The position numbers were made by a program, and so were the translations under genes. The notes beneath the pieces were generated by a model that did no database searches, had not been told where the DNA came from, and saw nothing but the letters and a program-made list of their open reading frames with translations. Below, one piece after another: positions 53,722 to 64,000 of a stretch of 64,000 nucleotides of DNA. Where the stretch lies: the NCBI GenBank assembly GCA_907163375.1, contig CAJQUW010008650.1, positions 1 to 64,000 of the forward strand, in the 5' to 3' direction. The stretch is from Prostheceraeus crozeri (taxonomy: Eukaryota; Platyhelminthes; Polycladida; Euryleptidae). Every line of letters begins with the position of its first letter. Position 1 is the first letter of the stretch.

Positions 53722-54027
53722 TTAAACATGATGATTGCGCGATTCGTAGTCATCAAGAGAGCTTCGGAGGCTTAATTTGCTGAGAGAGTCTTTAATTCTC
53801 TCTATGGTAGCAGCATCAACCTCTACTGCTACTAACTGACTACTTGGGGGTGGTATATAGCCCCACTGAGTCCTATCATCATAATCGACGCAATCAGATG
53901 CGCCTATGCGAGCAAGATTGTTAAAAATCTTTTCTCGCTCTTCAGCCCGCTGAAACTCTTGAAATAGATTTCTCGGCTTCAGCCGAGGATTGTCAGGAGA
54001 GCTGACCAGAGTGTTCGGCGTCTGCAT
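53722..54027 (-). CDS. Small acidic/charged protein of unknown function (101 aa)
   Basis: Starting from MQTPNTLVSSPDNPRLKPRN, the protein has a helical middle (NLFQEFQRAEEREKIFNNLA) and a last helix (AATIERIKDSLSKLSLRSSL). The internal ATG at 54027 is preferred over the longer frame to 54150, because a TATA box (GGGTATATAAACC, 54058-54067) lies just upstream and would leave a leader of only a few bases. No family was recognised. It is the only good gene between the PolB promoter and the right inverted repeat. Confidence 0.5.
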   Translation of the reverse strand: MQTPNTLVSSPDNPRLKPRNLFQEFQRAEEREKIFNNLARIGASDCVDYDDRTQWGYIPPPSSQLVAVEVDAATIERIKDSLSKLSLRSSLDDYESRNHHV

Positions 54028-54057
54028 GATTGAAATGAAATTAAATGAGAGTCGCCG

Positions 54058-54067
54058 GTTTATATAC
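54058..54067 (-). promoter_or_regulatory. TATA box of the 101-aa gene
   Basis: GTATATAAAC on the minus strand lies about 31-40 nt before the ATG at 54027. Confidence 0.5.
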
Positions 54068-55599
54068 CCAGCGAGCACAAAGCCATGATTCAGACCTTCC
54101 TTATTTGGCCATACGTTTGACATGACAACAGCCAACAGCGGTTTTGCCATGTATGGGCATCGGCAGTCACCGTGCTTTCAGTTACCAACTCCCAACACAA
54201 AGACGGGTTACCCTATGACGCGAAAAGGATTGACGTAAATGTCTGCAGTAACCCTCTCATTTTTTACGAAGTTACAATGGCAAACGATATACGTTGCCAA
54301 GCCTGAGTTACTGAGACTAGACGAGATTTCTCAAACGCGTGTTGTTGTAAAAACTATTTGACTACACAAGCGCTTACATTTTATGACATTTCTGTGTCAT
54401 AAAACGCCATGATCAAACTTTCTAACTATACATCAACCTGTGTTGCAGTAAAACTTTTGTACAACATGATAAAGTTTCTGACTACACTCACAAGAGCTTG
54501 TTCACTACTAAAGAGAGAAGTCTGATGTGTTTTGTGTGGCGCATGAATGCCCTCCCAATTCATTCCATTCATCATTTCGTCTCCATGATAGAGACAAGCA
54601 GAACGCATGGTTCATTCTCCCATGGTTGGCCAACTGTCGGGATACAAGTGCAATGGAGATTTTATGAGGTAACCTGTGGCAGATAGCTAAATGTCGTCCT
54701 GGCGGTCAGAGTACAACGTTGAGACGAACGGCAACCACTTGGAAACATGACGCAGAGAGGTTTCACAAGGATTACCATTGCCCACGTCCCGTGCAGTACT
54801 CATCGCTACGGACTTTACCGCTGTCTCGAAAGAACGCCCACCAACAGGAAGTATGACACCGAAAATCTCCGTGACTTGCACCGTCAATGACTTGATAGGC
54901 AGACATGAAAACCGGTGGAGTTATTTACAAGAGGAAACATCCCAAGTCGTTGCTTTGATCAGCTTGATAGCAAGCCGTAGAGAGGGATAGCAAGCCGTGA
55001 TTCACCAGCGTTTTGCAATGGAGATGTTTAGATGCCACCCATGACAAGATTGCTAAGACTCAACCGATTGGCGTTCAAAGTGCTACGTTGAGAACTGTGT
55101 CAAATGCCCAACATGAGTTGCCCCAGCGGTTTCGGTCTAAAATATGACACACTCCCTTGCCACACTTATCACTACGGCATCGTCCGCCGTCCCGGAGGAA
55201 CACCCTGTCAGTGGAATATTACAGCAAAACTCTCCGTGTCTTGCTCGCTTTCAGTGAAAAGCCGCTTATACCATGAGAAAACTGGCTCAGACATCATTAA
55301 AAATGCTTTCATTGACTTCAGCAGGGTCGAAAACCCCAGAAAACTTCCAAAACTAGTGAATTTCAAATTTTCAACTTTTTAGCACTACTTATGAAATTTA
55401 TAAGTAGTCTATCACATAGGTTTGATCAATAGCGACCGAACCGTTTTTGAATTAAGTCAAACGGACTTGTAGAAGCAAAGTTACAAGCCTTTAAAGTTTT
55501 GGAGTCTTTTATGGCTTGGAGACGAAGGCCATCTCCTGACAAACCTCTAAGTCTGACGCCTTAGCTGATATCAGCAATGAAATTTTCTAAGTCAGTTTC

Positions 55600-57243
55600 T
55601 AACAGAACCCGGTTTTTGAGATTTCCACTGAATTTGTCTTACTCTCAGCTTTCAAACGAGCTATTGCACGACTTTGTACCATCTCTAGAACGAAAAGTTG
55701 GAAGATCGCTGCCGAGGGGGGGGAGGTCAGCACTTTTTCTCTCCGATTGAGCTGGAAAGAAGTTCCTAGACCCAACATTGACCGAACCGTCCGAATTTGC
55801 ACTCAGTTTTCCCATCCCAGCACTCCTTCATGTCAAAAAACGACTTTTCTCATCCCAAAACATCCAAAACCTGACTTTTCCAACTCTGACGTTTTCCTGC
55901 CATTTTCCTCCCTAAAATCAGGAAAATAAGACCAAACTGAGCTTTCCACTGCTTTTTTTTCACTCTCAGCTTTCAAACGAGCTATTGCACGACTTTGTAC
56001 CATCTCTAGAACGAAAAGTTGGAAGATCGCTGCCGAGGGGGGGGAGGTCAGCACTTTTTCTCTCCGATTGAGCTGGAAAGAAGTTCCTAGACCCAACATT
56101 GACCGAACCGTCCGAATTTGCACTCAGTTTTCCCATCCCAGCACTCCTTCATGTCAAAAAACGACTTTTCTCATCCCAAAACATCCAAAACCTGACTTTT
56201 CCAACTCTGACGTTTTCCTGCCATTTTCCTCCCTAAAATCAGGAAAATAAGACCAAACTGAGCTTTCCACTGAATTTGTCTCACTCTCAGCTTTCAAACG
56301 AGCTATTGCACGACTTTGTACCATCTCTAGAACGAAAAGTTGGAAGATCGCTGCCGAGGGGGGGGGGGAGGTCAGCACTTTTTCTCTCCGATTGAGCTGG
56401 AAACATCCTTCCTAACCCAACATTGGCCAAAACGTCCGAATTTGCACTCCGTGTTCCCATCCGAGACCTTCATGTCGAAAAACGACTTTTCTCATCCCAA
56501 AACATCAAAAAAACCTGACTTTTCCAACTCTGACGTTTTCCTGCCATTTTCCTCCCTAAACCCAAGAAAATAGGACCAAACTGAGCTTTCCACTGCTTTT
56601 TTTTCATTCTTAGCTTTCAAATGAGCTATCACACGACTTTCTACGATCTCTAACGCCAAAGTTGGAATTCTCGTTCCAGAGGGGGGACGTCATCGAAATT
56701 TTTCTCTCCAATGTCGCTGGAAACATCCTTCCTAACTCAAAATTTCACGTTGAGTCCGTATTTGGCCTCCAATTTCACATCCGAGGTCTCCTTCATGCCG
56801 AAAAACGACTTTCTCATCCCAAAACCACCAACACCCACCCTTTTCCAACTCTGTCGTTTTCAGAGATTCCACCCCTTGCCTCTCAGGAAAACTCCTCCCT
56901 GCCTTCCTTCCCTACCCAAAATTTCACGTAGATTCCAAATCTGACCTCCAATTTCACATCCAAACCCTCCTTCATGACGATTTCCAACTTTTCTCATCCC
57001 AAAACCACCAACACCCACCTTTTCTCACTCTAGCCTTCCCACATTCCTACCGACTTCCTTCCCACCCCTTGCCTCACAGTTCCTCCTTCCTTCCTTCCAG
57101 AGGGAAGGGGGTAGGGACCCGTTTTCTCCTCTCGGACCCATCCTTCCATCACATCCTTGGCGACCTCCTTCCTCTCACCAGAGGAGAGGATGAGTCAGCA
57201 TTGCTCCTCATTTTGCACTTGATTTTGTCAGGGGATTACTACT
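55600..57243 (-). repeat. Element 2 right inverted repeat and subterminal repeat array
   Basis: Units of about 321 bp start near 55643, 55964 and 56285, each with TTTCAAACGAGCTATTGCAC and a G-run followed by AGGTCAGCAC. A diverged fourth unit starts near 56610, with the G-run at 56681 followed by ACGTCATCG. The terminal part, 56870-57243, pairs with 41456-41830. The left arm has only one such unit, so copy number differs between ends. TGAGTCA lies at 57191-57197, mirroring 41502. Confidence 0.9.
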
Positions 57244-58069
57244 TATGCCCTCGTCCTTTGGGCTCGTGCGTAGACATGTTGATCTGGGAAAATGCAATAA
57301 AGATGAAATTTCATGGAGAAGATATTGTGTCTGATGAAGATAGTAAATAACAAGAAATACTGCGGAATGCTGTGAAATCGCGATTATTTGGATACTTCAG
57401 CAATAATTGTTTCAGTTTCAAGGTATTCATCCGCTAAGTTTCTCATTCTATTGACAACAAAATTGAAAAAGCATCCAAAACACTTTTGAAAATGGAAATG
57501 GATGTTAAATGAGGAATATTGCAGTGTAATGATAACTATTTTTGACTTCTTTCAGCGAAATGAAACTGTGGAAGCAAATTTAGGCTTTACCGTCGATAAA
57601 TGACCAAACTTGAGAAGGGAAATGTAATTTGATGGAAGCTACGGATCTGCGGGAAATCAATCAGACCGAGATATGCAGGTCTTCGTGTTGATGGGAATCA
57701 ATTGATGGAATGATGGGATTGCGAGCATGGGAATCGACCTCACATCGTCTGAGTGCTTTTACACGTGCAACTAACTTTATTGGTTGCACTTTCGATCTAT
57801 GATAAGTCAGAGAAGAATGGACAAGCAATGAACGTAAGGGTATGCCTTAAATAAGTGATGGCTATCGCACTCTAGGTTTCGTCGAGACAACTCCCTATTG
57901 CTTGACAGCGCGCGGAGACGAATTGCACGGTTTCAGTACGCTTTCATACATAGATACACAGGAGGGTAGCTAAATGACATTGATAAAAGTTCGATTTCTA
58001 TGGCTTAAAATATGCCTATCTTAATGGCATAAAGTAACAATGTACTGTCTTATCCGCAGAATTACATTG
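57244..58069. other. Right flank of element 2
   Basis: No gene was seen. Bases 57278-57306 (TGTTGATCTGGGAAAATGCA and on) resemble the reverse complement of the left flank at about 41415-41445. Confidence 0.4.
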
Positions 58070-58720
58070 TTTAATTGTAGCACTTTACTAGAAGTGCAGA
58101 CTGATTGGCGATGGCACATGCAGGAACTTACTAAGTGGACAAAGAGAAATGTTCAATGCACAGCATTAGATTGTTTAACCGTGTCACTTTGGTAGAAGTG
58201 CAAACTGATTCAAACAGATGGCACATGAAGGAACTTAATAAGTGGGCAAAAAGAAATTTTTAATACCTTACAGAGATAGGAAAATAGTCGTGCGTCGCTT
58301 GCGGATTGCTGTAAATTTCTTCAAAATGCTCCGATCGCCACGACTCCTTCAAATTCGAAGAATTCAGATCATTGCGCAAAAGTTTTCTCGATAATGTTGG
58401 GCCCTCCGATCATTGTTAAAAAAAGTTAGCAGGCGCACGAAAAAACGTTCACAAACTTCTCTGTAGAACTTGACATCGTCTGCGGTTGACATCGTGTGAT
58501 CCGGTTGATAACAGTCACTGAAACATTGCACACTTTGGCGTGTTTAATGTTGAACAGGCTGCTTATTGTTCGTTTGCTATGGTATTTATTCAGGAGATTG
58601 TGCCATTTCATTTGCGTTGCATGTTCCAATGTTTAATTTCTAGTCAAACAGAAGAAGAGACGACCTGTCTAATTCTGTGGGGCTACCAATCGATCCATTA
58701 TAGAAAACTCAAAGTGAACG
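58070..58720 (+). repeat. Dispersed repeat R1, copy 5
   Basis: It covers the whole of R1, with a partial internal duplication of its front (ACTAGAAGTGCAGACTGATT near 58087 and GGTAGAAGTGCAAACTGATT near 58191). It extends beyond copy 4 at the far end. Confidence 0.75.
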
Positions 58721-58865
58721 CTACGTTGGCGTTATCATAGCGCTGCTTATAAAAATATTTGTCTATTGCTTCAGAATAGCTCCATACTTAACCATTGTAA
58801 ATATCAATTGTTCTATTTCTATGTCATGAAATAAACGTCTGCATACAACGAACCCTATCAACCAC

Positions 58866-59013
58866 AAAAGTCGCCCAGCGGTCGCCGCAACAGCCCTCGG
58901 CGTCGCCGAAGTCGCCGCCGCCCGGCGACTCCTGGTGGCGGTCGCCTCGACTGTATGTGGGCGACCGTTGCCCGGCGACCGCTGTCAGCAGTTGCCTCGA
59001 GTGTCAACGGCGA
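58866..59013. repeat. GC-rich GTCGCC/GGCGACC repeat block
   Basis: GTCGCC and GGCGACC words recur in both directions (GTCGCCCAGCGGTCGCC near the left, GCCCGGCGACCGCTG near the right), as in ends of a small inverted-repeat element. There is a sharp composition change against AT-rich flanks. Ends are not definable. Confidence 0.4.
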
Positions 59014-60195
59014 CCTTCATCATATGTCTGGTTTTAGCATTTAACTAGCCTCCATGATGTCAGAAAGGCAATATTCCTGCTTCGCAAAACTGATAAATTG
59101 CAAAAATTTCGGCAATCAGCTTCAGAGTTTCTAATTAAGACTCAAATGTAGAATGCTTGTGGAAAAAGATGCTTCTGATGCAGAAATTCGAACGCATTTA
59201 ATCAAACTAGATCGATGCATTTCCCGCGAGAAAATGAGTCGTGGGTCCCTCGTCAAAAAGTCTTGGGCCACATGAAAAAATTGGGACAAACAAATTTTTC
59301 GAAAATGGCTTATTTGGAAGTAAAAATGCATGATCATATCAATTTGTGACCGCTGTCATCGAAAAATGACGTGAAATGTGATGTCTTGAAGTCGAGGTTT
59401 GGGCCCCCCAATTTTCACGTTTATTTTTTTGACAGGGAGTGGTCGTGAGTCAGCCCTTAAATTCACACGAGCTAATTTTGAAATAGAACGACCCCAGAGT
59501 TGTCACACACATTGAGCAGCGAATTTGTTGTGATTTCTAAGAAAAAACGTATCTCCAATGTTAGTGGAATGGCCCGAAACTGTCATCGATCGGCTGTCTG
59601 GCACATCTAGGCAAGTTTTTCCTTGGAATAAATAACCTTAGCTCTCATTTCTCTCAGTGATTTTCGCTACATGATGATGATGCATTCAATCGTGAAATGT
59701 TGCGTCAAACATCTTTGGTTGCAATGCTTCATATATATTTGCATGACGCATCGATGACAATGAAAAAAATTGCTCAAAATTCTTGACTTGACCGTGAACT
59801 TTATATCATTCTGACCATGATTCTGACTATGCCTGAATTTCACCGCTTGTCAATTTTTTTGGTCAATCAAGGTTGCAAGTTGTATTATTGTTCATTCATT
59901 AAATTGTGAATGAATGGAAGAATCCTCAATGAGTGTTGCATAATATCTCGGTCGCTTCAAGCCTGTGATACAGTGAGGGAGAGAATGGAGAGAGAGAATT
60001 CTATTAATAGAAGAGCGCTTTGTCCAGTCCAGCCCGATAGCAGATAACTTTCTCGTGCGCCTTCGATAGCGTAGCGCAATCGGAAGATCACATTTCAACT
60101 CGAGGGGTGAAATAGAGGTCATCGCTTCATTTCACAAAAAGAAATAGCGCAAAATAATCTGGAAGTTTCATTCGTGTCTCTACACTGTTAGGCAA
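59014..60195. other. Unassigned spacer
   Basis: Nothing recognised. Confidence 0.4.
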
Positions 60196-60470
60196 AATGG
60201 TCCGTATTACAGGTAGGAAAGGGTCCGTATTACAGGTAGGAAAGGGTCCGTATTACGATGGTCCGAAATTATTTTCAGAAAAATTCTGTCACGTGTGTTA
60301 TTTATTACTGATTAATGCTTGCATACCTGAAAAATTGCTAACAATAAAGTTTAAAGAAAAAAGCAAAGTTGATTTTATCCAATATTGCATGAAATCTTTA
60401 GAGGGTCCGTATTCACAATATATGTGAAGGTCCGAAATATGGTCGGTAATATTTCATAGGGTCCGTAGGC
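60196..60470. repeat. GGTCCGTATTAC repeat block
   Basis: GGTCCGTATTACAGGTAGGA is repeated head to tail at 60199-60260. More GGTCCG words lie near 60258, 60405, 60430 and 60460, and the block ends GTCCGTAGGCCACACTGG. It is possibly a worn MITE. Confidence 0.4.
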
Positions 60471-62550
60471 CACACTGGTTGACAAAATTGCGGAAAAATT
60501 GCAATATATATCCGATAATACAGAAATAGTGCAATTTATAATTTGATGATATAAAACCATTACGATTTATATATAAACTGAAAAATTGCAGTTTCTGAAA
60601 GTTATATATATATTGCAATAAAATCATATGAAATGCAAATTATGAAAAGTATTGTAGAGGGCGCTCAAAGAGATCAATGACTTAGAATATGGTTAGTATG
60701 TATGAATCAGATTGTCTGTAGGTGCGGTGACTTATTATTTTACGCCCGTATTATAAGACGCATAACATTTCGAGAGGCTCTTACTGACTTAAAATGACTG
60801 TATCACTCAACGTCTTTTGGAATTCATTGCAATGCAGTTGTAACATCTCAATGTCAGCTTAATGACGCAAGCAAGTTGACAATGAGTGACATTCAGCGGG
60901 TGCTCCATCCATCCACTTCTTTAGCAATTAAGATTCATTAATTATTCTCCATCACCCACCCCATCAATGTCTTCATTTCTCATTCACATTCATTAACATT
61001 AGCATATGGAAAAGCAGAGCGTTGATTTGAGAATCACGTGCTCCATCTCAATCATCATTCGTTGATTTTAACTTGTAAAACTTTAACATTTCTGTACATG
61101 TGATTGATTTCACTGAGAAGAAAATAAATGTATATATATTTGGTTTTGAGTTCTAGAGCAATGAAAAGTTATGCTTGAAGCGTAAATCAAGGATCTAGAT
61201 ATCATTTGTGGATTAAGGGACATTTGAAATGATCTTCAGATCAGAAATGGAATGAAACATTCAACACAAGTGACAAACTTAATCATACGAAAGAGTCAGT
61301 GCTCCTTTTTAATTGGCTTAAATTTGATGATAGACCAATGAGAATACGCCGACTGCTTTCAATGGATAATGAAATTAGAATTTGCTGTCTTCGACGAGTG
61401 AGAACTGCAAAACTTACGCTCCTGTTCTTTCAAATTAACTACACGTCTGTCGCATCGTTTTTTATGTGATTAGCCATTGAGTGAAATGGTATGTGAATAA
61501 GACATAAATAATATTCAACGTTCGCATAAATTTAAACCATTGATAATTATTTATGTAACATATTTCTTTGAATACCCCGGAATACCCTTGAATTATGAGA
61601 ATGTTATGCTGTACCTTTAAAATGTAGAATTATGGTTAATAATTATTTTTGAATTGAGACTCGAAACAGTAAGGGTCGCATTTTAATAACCTGTATTATT
61701 CATATTATAAATTGCATTGGATAGGTAAGAATATGTTTAGGGAGGAGAAAAGTGAAGACCTAGTGGCCTCGACATGTCGCTTGCCATGTCCATCAAAATC
61801 AAAACTCGAGTTCGGTAGACGAGAGTTATTAGAAAGTTATCTTGAAGGTTTATTCGACTCACGCACGGCGAAAAGAAGTTAAAAACTGTATTCCTTAGCA
61901 TTCATTTCCTATTACACATAGGGAAGAATAGACAATCTCAGCGAATCAACTACGTACCGGCGTACCACCCATGCTCGAGGGATGTAACTTTCCCAGGGCC
62001 TATCACATATGTAATTATGTCTACCTTTATGTCTCACTCAACATCAGTTGGACGAATCAGTAAACGAGTCTACGAGAAGTTAGGTACCTGTATTTTCTCT
62101 AGAAGGTATACCTAACTTGATACGCTCTACATGTAAGCCTAGATGCTTCGTAAAAAAGCGGGTTTGTTCTTGGAGCTACTATTTATACAGAAATTATTTA
62201 CTAGCTTGTTTAGGTTATTAAAACGTACTTTGAATATGTAGGCCTACTGAAATGCTGCATTTGTGCCTATCACATGTAAAAGCCTACGACAAGAGGAAAA
62301 AATTATAAGATACCTAAGGCTTTCGGCTTAGTCCATTACATCCCGCATACAGGTTAACTTGAATTATGTAAACTACCCAAATAACCCTAAACCATTCGCA
62401 ATTATCGTGTCTCCCACACATTTTTCTACTGTGCTTATAGTAGGGCTATTAGGTTATCTTACAATTCGATCACTTGTAGCTACTTGGGCTACCCGGTATT
62501 ATGAAAAGAGTTAGAACTTAAATGACATGATACAAAAATAGGAGGATACA
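60471..62550. other. Unassigned AT-rich spacer
   Basis: ATTGCAATATATAT-like runs occur near 60500-60620. Nothing else was recognised. Confidence 0.4.
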
Positions 62551-62552
62551 AA

Positions 62553-63392
62553 TGAGTTAATCTGCACGTTGTCCACGATGTCGAAGACCAGATTATCACA
62601 AGAATTGTGCACTATTTCTATCATTTCACAATTTCGCTAAGTAAAAGAGACACGTTTTTATGGCAAATTCCGTTCTGGTCACTAATTCAGGCAAAAGCAC
62701 TTTCTTGGAGGACCTCCCCAGACTTGCTTAACATGATTCGGATGTCAAATGAGTTACTCTGCACGTTGTCCACGATGTCGAAGACCAGATTATCACAAGA
62801 ATTGTGCACTATTTCTATCATTTCACAATTTCGCTAAGTGAAAGAGACAGGTTTTTATTGCAAATTCCGTTCTGGTCACTAATTCAGGCAAAAGCACTTT
62901 CTTGGAGGACCTCCCCAGACTTGCTTAACATGATTCGGATGTCAAATGAGTTACTCTGCACGTTGTCCACGATGTCGAAGACCAGATTATCACAAGAATT
63001 GTGCACTATTTCTATCATTTCACAATTTCGCTAAGTGAAAGAGACACGTTTTTATGGCAAATTCCGTTCTGGTCACTAATTCAAGCAAAAGCACTTTCTT
63101 GGAGGACCTCCCCAGACTTGCTTAACATGATTCGGATGTCAAATGAGTTACTCTGCACGTTGTCCACGATGTCGAAGACCAGATTATCACAAGAATTGTG
63201 CACTATTTCTATCATTTCACAATTTCGCTAAGTGAAAGAGACACGTTTTTATGGCAAATTCCGTTCTGGTCACTAATTAAGGCAAAAGCACTTTCTTGGA
63301 GGACCTCCCAGACTTGCTTAACATGATTCGGATGTCAAATGAGTTACTCTGCACGTTGTCCACGATGTCGAAGACCAGATTATCATAAGAAT
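62553..63392. repeat. 197-bp tandem satellite, about 4.3 copies
   Basis: Units starting at GTGCACTATTTCTATCATTT lie at 62607, 62804, 63001 and 63198, each 196-197 bp long and nearly identical. A partial unit precedes and ends the array. The 76-codon frame in each unit is a by-product of the repeat and shows no domain. Confidence 0.93.
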
Positions 63393-64000
63393 GTGTCATG
63401 TGACCAATAATTATATGCTAACACATGTTTGTAAATGTGTAAAAGACGTGATGAGATGTCCAGATTTTACAGACATTGAATGCATGACGCAAATATGCTT
63501 GCAAATGCTTAGACGAGAGCCTGTTGACGTTATAATTGAGTAAAAACGATGTCAGTAGCATTGAAAATTATCGCTCCTTCTGTAGGCAAAGAAGAATAAA
63601 TGAGAGAAAATGTGTGCGTGTGCAGTAGGCATAATATATGAAAATCCGTTAGTACAGTATCAATGTCATCCACAGATTTTTTTTGATAATCGATGATGGT
63701 TATGATCAAACTATTTACCAGTACATTTCGAGTGTAGTCCCCCCTGAAATCCCCTGAATTCCCTGAAATAATTTCCCAATTTATTTGTTGAATTGAATGG
63801 TCTTCGAATGTGACATAAACGGTTGCAGATATAGAACCGTAAAGGAAACTAATTTATTTAATCATTTCGGACTTCATCCATCGAACAAAAGTGAGTCAAA
63901 TAGCTCACGTTCAACATCTTACCATTTTCCTTATGTTAATTAATGTGTGGGTACCCCAAAAATTGACCTAGCTATTTTAAGGACAGCAGGTCTCCTCATA
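63393..64000. other. Unassigned spacer at right edge
   Basis: Nothing recognised. Confidence 0.4.

Larger units (their letters stand above)
53230..55260. repeat. Three imperfect copies of a repeat of about 250-300 bp in the right arm of element 2
   Basis: Segments near 53230-53520, 54690-54990 and 55050-55260 share CCCAACATGAG, GGTTTCGGTCTAA, CGCCGTCCCG(G/A)AGGAAC, TATTACAGC and GATAGCAAGCCG/GATAGCAAG words to varying degree. Small frames inside them do not agree between copies, so I do not call genes. A short palindrome (ACTACTTA...TAAGTAGT) follows at 55384-55408. Confidence 0.5.
41456..57243. mobile_element. Polinton-like element 2, 15.8 kb, bounded by inverted repeats
   Basis: The left end AGTAGTAATCCCCTGAC (41456) and right end GTCAGGGGATTACTACT (57243) begin long inverted repeats, so the full length is 15,788 bp, within the Polinton range. 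Inside are PolB and accessory genes shared with element 1. I found no integrase, capsid, ATPase or protease gene. The 6-bp flanks (TCTACC left, TATGCC right) agree at only four positions, so the target duplication is worn or differently placed. The PolB and some accessory genes look broken; the element is a fossil with several breaks. Inverted-repeat similarity is still high, suggesting moderate age. Confidence 0.88.

Noticed and set aside
1-57243. One giant Polinton spanning both gene clusters
   Set aside because: Element 1 ends at 14862 inside a LINE. Element 2 has its own matching ends at 41456 and 57243, and unrelated repeats fill the gap.
41456-57243. Exact 6-bp target duplication for element 2
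   Set aside because: Flanks TCTACC and TATGCC agree at four of six positions, so I do not claim it.
62607-63231. Three identical 76-codon frames
   Set aside because: They are by-products of the 197-bp satellite.
1-64000. LTR retrotransposon
   Set aside because: The only retroviral-type integrase is the Polinton one. No long terminal direct repeats, primer-binding site or gag-pol order was seen.

Overview
This is a piece of a eukaryotic (animal) nuclear genome, AT-rich and dominated by mobile DNA. No host gene, tRNA, rRNA or CRISPR array is convincing. The mix of Polinton/Maverick elements, an RTE-like LINE, a CR1/Jockey-like LINE, hAT and TA-flanked MITEs and many dispersed repeats suggests a marine invertebrate. 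I cannot name the species from sequence alone.

Region 1 (1-14862) is the right-hand part of a Polinton whose left end lies outside the window. From the left it holds a decayed remnant of its protein-primed family B DNA polymerase (+), two neighbouring broken genes of a penton-like capsid-associated family (-), and a + strand block with PC4-like repeats followed by a TATA-binding-protein-like gene. A tightly packed minus-strand block then looks whole: adenain-type protease, double jelly-roll major capsid protein, basic core protein, chromodomain integrase, a conserved unknown, packaging ATPase and a second basic core protein. Accessory genes follow: membrane-RING, stand-alone copy of the PolB N-terminal domain, DEDD-exonuclease-like, RING and an unknown 'family A'. 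The right end is a G-run-containing subterminal repeat array that stops abruptly inside a LINE reverse transcriptase.

Region 2 (14863-41455) is a repeat-rich spacer: the interrupted LINE, five copies of one dispersed repeat, a 204-bp hAT MITE with a perfect 8-bp target duplication, a TA-flanked MITE carrying a 5'-truncated RTE-like LINE, an 840-bp MITE next to a hAT transposase scrap, an 1108-bp hAT-like element, a foldback element with nested palindromes, a LINE 3' scrap and a 35-bp minisatellite.

Region 3 (41456-57243) is a second, 15.8-kb Polinton-like element bounded by long inverted repeats ending AGTAGTAATCC. It carries the accessory genes of region 1 (PolB-N-like x2, family A x2, RING, DEDD-like), the TBP-like gene and a multi-exon PolB. 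I find no capsid, ATPase, protease or integrase gene in it. It looks like a capsid-less replicon of the same kin.

Region 4 (57244-64000) is spacer with a dispersed repeat, a GC-rich tract and a 197-bp tandem satellite.

The strongest candidate for something undescribed is a transcription module (TBP-like protein, PC4-like domains, an overlapping second frame, and a TATA box exactly 44 nt before the TBP-like start) shared by two quite different Polinton relatives, one of which lacks all virion genes. All these elements are treated as fossils.
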